This document shows positions 57,707 to 64,000 of a DNA stretch of 64,000 bases, one piece after another; within the stretch, counting starts at the first letter, position 1, and every line of letters begins with the position of its first letter. This DNA is from Rhizobium sp. JAB6 (GTDB lineage Bacteria > Pseudomonadota > Alphaproteobacteria > Rhizobiales > Rhizobiaceae). The DNA is taken from contig NZ_PYJQ01000009.1 of NCBI RefSeq assembly GCF_003024605.1, forward strand, positions 1,116,001 to 1,180,000. The letters are read 5' to 3'. Made by a program: the position numbers and the translations under genes. A model generated the notes under the pieces. It was not told the DNA's origin and ran no database searches. It worked only from the letters and a program-made list of their open reading frames with translations.

Positions 57707-58762
57707 TTACGACAGGCCCAACATTCTCTTATTGGCCGCCTGGTCCGTGCCGCTGCCGGCAAAATCGTCGAAGGCCTTTTCCGTGACGCGGATGATGTGC
57801 GCCTTGACGAACTCGGCGCCCTCGCGGGCGCCATCTTCGGGATGCTTCAGCGCGCATTCCCATTCGACCACGGCCCAGCCGTCGAAGTTATTGGCGGTCA
57901 TCTTCGAGAAGACGGCCCCGAAATCGACCTGGCCATCGCCGAGCGAACGGAAGCGGCCAGCACGCTCGACCCAGCCCTGATAGCCACCATAGACGCCCTG
58001 GCGCCCGGTCGGATTGAACTCCGCATCCTTGACGTGGAACATCTTGATGCGGTCCTTGTAGATGTCGATGTTCTCGAGATAGTCGAGGCACTGCAGGACG
58101 TAGTGCGAGGGATCGTAGAGCATGTTGGCGCGCGGATGGTTCTTCACGCGCTCCAGGAACATCTCGAAGGTGATGCCATCATGCAGGTCTTCGCCCGGAT
58201 GGATTTCGTAGCAGACATCGACGCCGTTTTCGTCGGCATGGTTGAGGATCGGCGTCCAGCGACGGGCAAGCTCTTCGAAGGCGGTTTCGACGAGGCCGGC
58301 CGGGCGCTGAGGCCAGGGATAGATGAAGGGCCAGGCAAGCGCGCCGGAGAAGGTCGCATGCGCCTTGATGCCGAGATGCTTCGACGCCGTCAGTGCCATC
58401 TTCACCTGCTCGACGGCCCATTCCTGGCGCGCCTTCGGATTCCCGCGCACTTCCGGCGCGGCAAAACCGTCGAAGGCTTCATCATAAGCGGGATGAACCG
58501 CGACGAGCTGGCCCTGCAGGTGGGTCGAAAGCTCGGTGACCTCGACGCCATTGGCGCGGGCGACACCGGCGAATTCATCGCAATAATCCTTGGAGGAGGC
58601 CGCCTTCTTCAGGTCGATGAGCTGACTCGCCCAAGTCGGAACCTGCACGCCGATATAGCCGGCATCGGCTGCCCATTTCGTGATCGAATCCCACGAGTTG
58701 AACGGCGCCGCATCGCCGGCGAACTGGCCCAGAAACAGGCCTGGTCCCTTGATCGTCTTCAT
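57707..58762 (-). CDS. Sugar phosphate isomerase/epimerase (xylose-isomerase-like TIM barrel)
   Basis: AP-endonuclease-2-like TIM barrel of 351 residues. Metal ligands are suggested by DVCYEIHPGEDLHDG (Glu, His), ANMLYDPSHYV (Asp, His), MFHVKDAEF (His) and the terminal Glu in VVEWECAL. Such proteins isomerise or epimerise keto-sugars or inosose. First gene of the pair with the Gfo/Idh/MocA dehydrogenase; a LacI-type operator lies 27 bp before its ATG. Confidence 0.88.
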   Translation of the reverse strand: MKTIKGPGLFLGQFAGDAAPFNSWDSITKWAADAGYIGVQVPTWASQLIDLKKAASSKDYCDEFAGVARANGVEVTELSTHLQGQLVAVHPAYDEAFDGFAAPEVRGNPKARQEWAVEQVKMALTASKHLGIKAHATFSGALAWPFIYPWPQRPAGLVETAFEELARRWTPILNHADENGVDVCYEIHPGEDLHDGITFEMFLERVKNHPRANMLYDPSHYVLQCLDYLENIDIYKDRIKMFHVKDAEFNPTGRQGVYGGYQGWVERAGRFRSLGDGQVDFGAVFSKMTANNFDGWAVVEWECALKHPEDGAREGAEFVKAHIIRVTEKAFDDFAGSGTDQAANKRMLGLS

Positions 58763-58788
58763 CAGTAATTCCTCCCTAATTGCGTCCT

Positions 58789-58800
58789 GTAAACGTTTCC
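58789..58800 (-). promoter_or_regulatory. LacI-type operator before the isomerase gene
   Basis: GTAAACGTTTCC is a CpG-centred near-palindrome (AAACGTTT core) of the LacI/GalR type. It lies 27-38 bp upstream of the isomerase ATG, a position suited to repression. Its core differs from the TGTAAA-CC/GG-TTTACA sites near 62.7 kb, so a different LacI protein is likely. Confidence 0.45.
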
Positions 58801-58975
58801 GATGCCTTTCGGACCCATATTCGAGACGGCTGAGGTGCCGTAGCCTCCAAAAAACTATAGGGTCGTCAGGATGAAAGTCGAATGCCCCGTGACCTAATCA
58901 CGGCACGCCGCAGACGGCAAGAGGTACGTGCCGCAAAATTTCCTTCCTGCCGCCAACGAGTCTGACGGAACATCG

Positions 58976-59006
58976 AAAAAAGCGCCCGCCGAAAACTGGC
59001 GGGCGC
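58976..59006 (-). terminator. Rho-independent terminator of the sugar ABC operon
   Basis: Perfect 9-bp stem GCGCCCGCC (58982-58990) with GGCGGGCGC (58998-59006), 7-nt loop, followed on the minus strand by six Ts. It lies 26 bp after the binding-protein stop. Confidence 0.92.
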
Positions 59007-59031
59007 CTTTGAAGATCAACCGAAGAACCGA

Positions 59032-59979
59032 TCAGAACGGTGAATCGGCGAAGTAGAAGTCCTTGGCATTTTCCTTGGTGACGAGCGTCGCATCGAGGAT
59101 ATAGTTGCCGCGAACCGGTACCTGATCGTAGAAATTTGCGGCCGTCAGCTCCATGGCGGTACCGACCATTGCCGGCGGATAGAGCACGTCGACGGGGATC
59201 AGCTTGTCGCCGTCCATGACCTTCTTGATCATGTCCTTCGAGCCGGCGCCGGCGACGATATATTTGATATCGGTCCGCTTGGCCTGCTCGATTGCCTGCA
59301 GAACGCCGACCGCCATGTCGTCATCCTGGCACCAGACGACATCGATCTTCGGGAACTTGGTCAGGTAGTCCTGCATGACCTTGAAGGCGTCGTCACGGTT
59401 CCAGTTGCCATACTGGCGGTCGAGAACCTTGACGTTCGAGCCGGCAATGCCCTTGTCGAAACCGTCCTGGCGCTGCTGGTCGATCGGGATCGGCAGGCCG
59501 CGGATGACGACGACCTGTGCGTCCGGCGTGTTCTTCTTGATGTATTCGCCCGCGACCTGGCCAAGCGCCGGATTGTTGCCGGCGACATAGAGGTCACGGA
59601 CGGAATTGTCGTTGTTGCTCGGCGCGCGGTCGACGAGGGCTACGAACTTGCCCTTGTCCTTGACTTCCTTGATGGCGTTGACGAGCGGATCCGGATCCGA
59701 CGGCAGGATCACGAGGGCGTCGATGCCCTGTGTCTCGAGGTCCTGTACGGCGTTTGCCTGGCTGGCGGCATCAGGTGAGGTCTTGACGATGACGTTCAGT
59801 CCCGGATGCTCGGCCATCAGGAGCTTGGCGACGCGCTCGGCATGGAATACCACGCCCGAGGTCCAGCCATGGTCGGCGGCCGGAATGGAAACGCCGATGG
59901 TTACCTTCTTGTCGGCGGCATGTACCGTGCCGGCCAGAGCCGCCATCACGACAGCCAAACCTATGAGTCTTTTTCGCAT
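59032..59979 (-). CDS. Sugar ABC transporter substrate-binding protein (ribose type)
   Basis: Periplasmic binding protein of 315 residues with a signal peptide (MRKRLIGLAVVMAALAGTVHA) and the type I sugar-binding fold (GVSIPAADHGWTSGV, DALVILPSDPDPLV, DDDMAVGVLQAIE). The ATG at 59979 follows GGGAGGAAG and is the obvious start; the frame far upstream to 60336 is not used. It is the last gene of the ATPase-permease-binding protein operon and ends in a strong terminator. Proximity to xylA suggests a pentose such as xylose, but the ligand is not proven. Confidence 0.93.
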   Translation of the reverse strand: MRKRLIGLAVVMAALAGTVHAADKKVTIGVSIPAADHGWTSGVVFHAERVAKLLMAEHPGLNVIVKTSPDAASQANAVQDLETQGIDALVILPSDPDPLVNAIKEVKDKGKFVALVDRAPSNNDNSVRDLYVAGNNPALGQVAGEYIKKNTPDAQVVVIRGLPIPIDQQRQDGFDKGIAGSNVKVLDRQYGNWNRDDAFKVMQDYLTKFPKIDVVWCQDDDMAVGVLQAIEQAKRTDIKYIVAGAGSKDMIKKVMDGDKLIPVDVLYPPAMVGTAMELTAANFYDQVPVRGNYILDATLVTKENAKDFYFADSPF

Positions 59980-60047
59980 GTTTCTTCCTCCCAGATAGAG
60001 ACAGGGCCTTACCATGACGACCGGGCGCCCCCTGACCCGGTTATTCG

Positions 60048-61058
60048 CTATTTGCGGGCAAGCGAACGCTGAACCAGCATGGCGATGATGATGATCGCAC
60101 CCTGGATGGCGCTCAGCAGATACTCGCTGATGAAATTGGAAAGCAGCATGATGTTGCCGACAAGCTCCAGGATGAAGGCGCCACAGATCGTGCCCCATAC
60201 CCTGCCCGCTCCGCCTTTCAGCGCCGTGCCGCCGACAACGACTGCCGTGATCGCCTGAAGCTCCCAGAGAATACCCGTCTGAGCCGATGTGGACCCAAGC
60301 CGCGGCACATAGAGAAGTACGGCTATGGCGACGCAAAATCCCTGGATGATGAAGGCGATGGTTCGCACGCGGTTGACCGCCACGCCCGAGTAGCGTGCAA
60401 CATCCCTATTGGAGCCGACGGCGATGACGTGCCGCCCGTAACGGGTGCGATAGAGGATGAAGGCGGCGACGCAGGTAATGACAAGGATGACCACGATCGG
60501 AACCGGAACGCCGAACACGGAACCGTAATAGGCTGGCTTGTAGAGCGCCTGCACATCCGGCGAACGCAGGGTGATCGCCCCTCCCTGCGACAGCCAGGTG
60601 GTCAGGCCGCGGTAGACGCCCATCGTGCCCAAGGTCGCGATGAAAGGCTCGATCTTGCCCACGGTCGTGATCAGGCCATTGGCGAGGCCGCACAGAACGC
60701 CCGCAACGATCGAAAACAATATCGCCGCCGCCAGCATCAGCATGGGATCGGCAATGACGCCCGAATTCATCAGGAGGATCATCAGGCTGGCAACGAAGGC
60801 GACCATGGCGCCGACGGACAGATCGAGATCGCCCGCCGAAATGACGAAAGTGGCACCGACGGCGATGATGGCGATGAAGGCGCACCTCGTCGCGACATTC
60901 GTAAGATTGGTAATGCCGATGAAGTTCGGATTGACCAGCGCGCCCACGATCAGAAGCAGCACCAGGGCTGCAAACGGCGCCACGGCCCTCAGATCGACAT
61001 CCCGCCAGGAGCGCCCTCGCCGACCGGCCTTGCCGCTGCTGTCTTCACCCACGCTCAT
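60048..61058 (-). CDS. Sugar ABC transporter permease (RbsC/XylH family)
   Basis: Membrane permease of 336 residues with about ten hydrophobic helices and the family signature GTLGMVYRGL-like region GTMGVYRGLTTWLSQGG and the cytoplasmic loop ALKGGAGRVWGT. The ATG at 61058 is the conservative start; a TTG at 61064 is better spaced from GGGAGG and is possible. It lies between the ATPase and binding-protein genes. Confidence 0.92.
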   Translation of the reverse strand: MSVGEDSSGKAGRRGRSWRDVDLRAVAPFAALVLLLIVGALVNPNFIGITNLTNVATRCAFIAIIAVGATFVISAGDLDLSVGAMVAFVASLMILLMNSGVIADPMLMLAAAILFSIVAGVLCGLANGLITTVGKIEPFIATLGTMGVYRGLTTWLSQGGAITLRSPDVQALYKPAYYGSVFGVPVPIVVILVITCVAAFILYRTRYGRHVIAVGSNRDVARYSGVAVNRVRTIAFIIQGFCVAIAVLLYVPRLGSTSAQTGILWELQAITAVVVGGTALKGGAGRVWGTICGAFILELVGNIMLLSNFISEYLLSAIQGAIIIIAMLVQRSLARK

Positions 61059-61119
61059 AACCAAAACCAACCTCCCGTCCCATGATTGCTGGGAATTCGC
61101 CCTGTTTTCCGCCGCCCTT

Positions 61120-62643
61120 TCAGGCGGCCGTCTTTTTCTTCAGGCCCGCCGCATAACGCATGATTTCCTGCTCGGTGATTTCCTCGCCTTCGAGCACGCC
61201 GACGATCCGGCCCTCCCGCATCACGGCAACCCGCGTGCAAAGCCCGATGACCTCGGGCATTTCCGAAGAGATCACGATGATCGAATGGCCGTCGCGCGCC
61301 AATGCCGAAATGAAATGATAGATCTGCTGCTTCGTACCCACATCGATGCCCCGCGTCGGCTCGTCGATGATGATGATCCGCGGCTCGGTCTCCATGATCT
61401 TCGCCAGAAGCAGCTTCTGCTGGTTGCCGCCGGACATGCGTCCCGCAACGATGTTTCCGTCACGCACGCGTATATCGAAACGGCGGCGCGCCCGTGCTAG
61501 CGCATCGGCTTCGCTTGAGGCGCTCAGATAGCCGAACTTGCCGTGCCGGTCGAGCGACTGCAGGGTCAGATTGACGACCATGCCTGAATTCAGCAGCAGT
61601 CCTTTGGACTTCCGGTCCTTGGTCATATAGGCAAGTCCGGCATCGATGGCCGCATGCACATCATGCGGCGGCACCGTCTGGCCGTTGGCGACGACCTCGC
61701 CGGAGACGCGCGAACGCAGGCCGACAATCGCTTCCATCAGCTCAGTCCGTCCGGAACCGATCATGCCGGAAAAGCCCAGTATCTCGCCTTTTCGCAGCTC
61801 GAAGCTCGCATCGTGGACGTAGCCCGTCGAGACCGAGGTAACGCTGAGCACCACCTTCTCATCGACATCGGGTTCGTTCTTGGCCGGGTAAAGACTGGAG
61901 AGCTCGCGCCCGACCATCAGCTGGGCGATCGATTCGCCATCGAGCAGCGATGTCGGCGATGTCTTCACCCATTGGCCGTCGCGCAAGACCGTAACGCGAT
62001 CGGTCAGTTCCATGACCTCATCGAGCTTGTGGGAGACGAAGACGAAGCTCGTTCCCTGATCGCGCAGCTTGCGCACCTGCTTGAACAGAAAATTGGTTTC
62101 CTCGCGCGACAGGACGGCGGTAGGCTCGTCCATGAAGACGATGCGCGCATCGCGGCTGATCGCCTTGGCGATCTCCACCATCTGCTTGTCGGCGATGGAA
62201 AGCGAGCTGATCATGGCATTCTCGTCGACATGCGAACCGAGGAGATCGAGCACACGCCGCGTCTCCGCCCGCATATGCTTGCGATCCAGCACGCCGAAAT
62301 GCGTGACTTCCCGCCCGAGAAACAGGCTCTCGGTGACGGTCAGATGTTCCGCAAGATTGAATTCCTGATGGATGATGACGATACCGAGCGCCTCGGCCGC
62401 ACCGTTCGGCGGCAGCTTCACGGGCTTGCCGTCGAGGAGGATTTCGCCTGATGTCGGCTGCTCGAAACCGGAGAGAACCTTGACCAACGTCGACTTGCCG
62501 GCGCCGTTTTCGCCCATGAGCGCATGGATTTCGCCAGCCCGAAGATCGAAGTTGACGCTGAACAGCACCTGCACGCCGTTGAAGGACTTGGATATCCCTC
62601 TCGCAGACAGCACGACCGCACCGTCGACGGCTTCCGAACTCAT
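61120..62643 (-). CDS. Sugar ABC transporter ATPase (two ABC domains)
   Basis: A 507-residue ATPase with two nucleotide-binding domains. Domain 1 has Walker A GENGAGKSTL, signature LSIADKQMVEIAK and Walker B VFMDEPTA. Domain 2 has the usual degenerate Walker A (GMIGSGRTEL), MSGGNQQKLLLAK and IIDEPTRGID. The ATG at 62643 follows GGGAGG. First gene of the operon; its promoter region has two LacI-type operators. Confidence 0.94.
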   Translation of the reverse strand: MSSEAVDGAVVLSARGISKSFNGVQVLFSVNFDLRAGEIHALMGENGAGKSTLVKVLSGFEQPTSGEILLDGKPVKLPPNGAAEALGIVIIHQEFNLAEHLTVTESLFLGREVTHFGVLDRKHMRAETRRVLDLLGSHVDENAMISSLSIADKQMVEIAKAISRDARIVFMDEPTAVLSREETNFLFKQVRKLRDQGTSFVFVSHKLDEVMELTDRVTVLRDGQWVKTSPTSLLDGESIAQLMVGRELSSLYPAKNEPDVDEKVVLSVTSVSTGYVHDASFELRKGEILGFSGMIGSGRTELMEAIVGLRSRVSGEVVANGQTVPPHDVHAAIDAGLAYMTKDRKSKGLLLNSGMVVNLTLQSLDRHGKFGYLSASSEADALARARRRFDIRVRDGNIVAGRMSGGNQQKLLLAKIMETEPRIIIIDEPTRGIDVGTKQQIYHFISALARDGHSIIVISSEMPEVIGLCTRVAVMREGRIVGVLEGEEITEQEIMRYAAGLKKKTAA

Positions 62644-62680
62644 TGAATCCTCCCTGCGGTCCCACCCGCTTTCCATGCTA

Positions 62681-62694
62681 TGTAAACCTTTACA
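62681..62694. promoter_or_regulatory. LacI-type operator, site 1
   Basis: TGTAAACCTTTACA: perfect TGTAAA/TTTACA arms around CC. It is 38 bp upstream of the ABC ATPase start, in the divergent gap with the LacI gene. Its exact reverse complement occurs as site 2. Confidence 0.7.
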
Positions 62695-62701
62695 TACATC
62701 G

Positions 62702-62715
62702 TGTAAAGGTTTACA
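62702..62715. promoter_or_regulatory. LacI-type operator, site 2 (inverse of site 1)
   Basis: TGTAAAGGTTTACA, the exact reverse complement of site 1, with centres 21 bp apart (two helical turns). It could bind two dimers on one face of the DNA and control both the sugar ABC operon and the LacI gene. Confidence 0.7.
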
Positions 62716-62810
62716 TCATGGGATATCCTACAAAATTTCGCGGTTACCTTTGACCTCCACGTAAGTCTGTGTAGTCTCCAGCCCGAGACGAGATCCCAAG
62801 GCAGAGCGCA

Positions 62811-63836
62811 GTGTCGAATTCCACGCCCGCAACTATCGAAGACGTCGCCCGAATTGCCAATGTTTCGATAGCAACGGTTTCGCGGGCCATCCATACACCG
62901 GAGAAAGTCGCCAATTCGACGCGGCTGAAAGTCAACCAGGCTATCGCCGTCACCGGGTATACCACCAATGCCATGGCGCGCAGCCTGAGACTCGGCCGCT
63001 CCAACATGATTCTGGTCGTGGCGCCCGATATCGGCGATCCCAATTTCTCGAATATCCTGATCGGTCTGGAGAACGAGGCGCGTTCGCACGGCTATGGCAT
63101 CTTGATCGGACACACGCAGAACGACGCGCAGCGCGGTCTGGAATATCTGAAGTTCCTGAATTCAAACCAGGCGGCCGGGCTGATCCTCTTCACCGGGATC
63201 CTGCCTTTCGGCCATCAGACCATGACGGCGCGGCTGCCGCCGAGCGTCGGCGTCTTCGAACCGGTCTTCAACGGCGGCATTCCCTATGTCGGCGTCGACG
63301 ATATCGCCGGCGCCCGCAAGGCCGTGGATCTGCTGATTGCCGAGGGCCATCGCAAGATCGCCTTCATCGGCGATTCCCGCACCCGCCTCGCCTATAGCCG
63401 GCGGCGCATGGGCTACGAGGCCGGGCTGGATGCCGCCGGAATCGGACAGGACCTGCGCATCGTGCTGGAAGGCGACGGCACCATCGAGAGCGGGCGGCTC
63501 TCCGTCGAGCAGCTGTTCATGCGCGATACGCTGCCGACGGCCTTCATGTGCGTCAACGACCAGACGGCGATCGGTGTGATGATTGGCCTGAAAGCACGCG
63601 GCTACGACATCCCGGAAGATTTCTCGGTGACGGGCTTCGACGACGTGCCGCAGGCCGTCTTCATGACGCCGTCGCTGACGACGATTCGGCAGCCGCGCAC
63701 TGCGATCGGCAAGCATGCCATGGCGCTGCTGTTGGAACTGCTTTCGGATGGCGAGCCGCCCGAGACTGAGATCCTGTTGCGGCCGGATCTCGTGGTGCGA
63801 AACTCGGTTTCAGCTCCGGCACGCCTCCGGCGATAG
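62811..63836 (+). CDS. LacI-family regulator of the adjacent sugar operon
   Basis: Repressor of 341 residues with a GTG start preceded by AAGGCAGAG. The helix-turn-helix is TIEDVARIANVSIATVSRAI; the hinge helix (NAMARSLRLGRSN) and a sugar-binding effector domain follow (PYVGVDDIAGARKAVDLLIA, GHRKIAFIG, SVTGFDDVPQAVF). It is divergent from the ABC transporter and convergent with xylA, separated from xylA by a strong hairpin. Probably the repressor of xylose or a related sugar's uptake. Confidence 0.94.
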   Translation: MSNSTPATIEDVARIANVSIATVSRAIHTPEKVANSTRLKVNQAIAVTGYTTNAMARSLRLGRSNMILVVAPDIGDPNFSNILIGLENEARSHGYGILIGHTQNDAQRGLEYLKFLNSNQAAGLILFTGILPFGHQTMTARLPPSVGVFEPVFNGGIPYVGVDDIAGARKAVDLLIAEGHRKIAFIGDSRTRLAYSRRRMGYEAGLDAAGIGQDLRIVLEGDGTIESGRLSVEQLFMRDTLPTAFMCVNDQTAIGVMIGLKARGYDIPEDFSVTGFDDVPQAVFMTPSLTTIRQPRTAIGKHAMALLLELLSDGEPPETEILLRPDLVVRNSVSAPARLRR

Positions 63837-63838
63837 TC

Positions 63839-63867
63839 TTGGGAGGCGGTGAACCACCGCCTCCCAA
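63839..63867. terminator. Bidirectional hairpin between the LacI gene and xylA
   Basis: A 12-bp stem TTGGGAGGCGGT (63839-63850) with ACCGCCTCCCAA (63856-63867) and a GAACC loop. It is shared by the convergent genes; T-runs are short on both sides. Confidence 0.65.
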
Positions 63868-63876
63868 AGCTGTCAA

Positions 63877-64000
63877 TCAAACGTAACGATTGACGATGTT
63901 TTCCAGGAGCTCCTGCTTGCCGGACTTCGGCTGCGGATTGACGTCCTTGCTCTCGACCCACTGGGCGATCTGGTTGAGCGAGTATTCCCCGCGCAGCAGC
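63877..64000 (-). CDS. xylA: Xylose isomerase, C-terminal fragment (gene continues beyond window)
   Basis: The last 40 codons of a minus-strand gene: the product reads [20 protein letters not shown] and ends [20 protein letters not shown]. The SG(R/K)QE-x-LEN-x-(V/L)N pattern is the C-terminus of bacterial xylose isomerases, which convert xylose to xylulose. The remainder lies past 64000. Its location beside a LacI repressor and sugar ABC operon supports a pentose catabolic cluster. Confidence 0.8.
   Translation of the reverse strand, partial: LLRGEYSLNQIAQWVESKDVNPQPKSGKQELLENIVNRYV

Overview
The window is GC-rich, gene-dense chromosomal DNA from an alphaproteobacterium, most likely Rhizobiaceae (Rhizobium or a close relative). 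The reasons are a glgP-glgB-glgC-glgA-pgm glycogen cluster, a soxBDAG sarcosine oxidase operon, a proton-translocating transhydrogenase split into three subunits beside a small aa3-type oxidase subunit IV, an HWE-family histidine kinase, an ornithine decarboxylase behind a roughly 400-nt leader, and rhizobial-type palindromic intergenic repeats. I see no rRNA, tRNA, CRISPR array, prophage or insertion sequence. Both end genes are cut by the window (an ATP-grasp/alpha-E protein at the left, xylose isomerase at the right).

Layout. 1-4.8 kb: ATP-grasp/alpha-E protein, transglutaminase-like protein, and an orphan Tad-like vWA protein ending in a strong terminator. 5-16.2 kb: glycogen metabolism, with glgX set apart by a mosaic repeat. 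16.3-22.1 kb: a MaoC-like hydratase, then soxB-soxD-soxA-soxG on the minus strand. 22.2-27.3 kb: a frameshifted small secreted-protein gene, rpsU, a TPR lipoprotein, an FAD oxidoreductase and an HWE sensor kinase. 27.3-34.5 kb: transhydrogenase, cytochrome oxidase subunit, a GGDEF/EAL protein with a degenerate GGDEF site, and an orphan TRAP-type binding protein. 34.7-39.1 kb: glutamine-amidotransferase-like hydrolase, 2-hydroxyacid dehydrogenase, LacI and MarR regulators, creatininase-family amidohydrolase. 39.1-42.2 kb: a Zur-box-like palindrome, a His-rich CobW/ZNG-type GTPase translationally coupled to a WD40 protein, and serine acetyltransferase. 42.3-47.5 kb: GNAT, ornithine decarboxylase with a structured leader, LysR regulator, and a DUF1007/NicO metal-transport pair. 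47.5-55.6 kb: small membrane protein, DUF533/TerB-like protein, KDPG aldolase, CYTH phosphatase, a truncated CHAD protein, tRNA hydroxylation protein TrhO, an intact GGDEF-EAL protein, a flavin reductase and a GH1 beta-glucosidase. 55.8-64 kb: DoxX, a Gfo/Idh/MocA dehydrogenase with a sugar isomerase/epimerase, and a ribose-type sugar ABC operon diverging from a LacI regulator that faces xylA.

Most of the window is housekeeping and catabolic. The most interesting non-coding signals are the odc leader with its promoter and possible ribosome-site sequestration, the Zur-like operator before the CobW-WD40 pair, the paired inverted LacI-type operators between the sugar ABC operon and its regulator, and repeats that abut or disrupt genes, notably the CHAD gene whose last codons come from a palindromic repeat. 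I did not find an obviously new multigene system. The least understood groups are ATP-grasp/alpha-E plus transglutaminase, CobW-WD40, and DUF1007-NicO.
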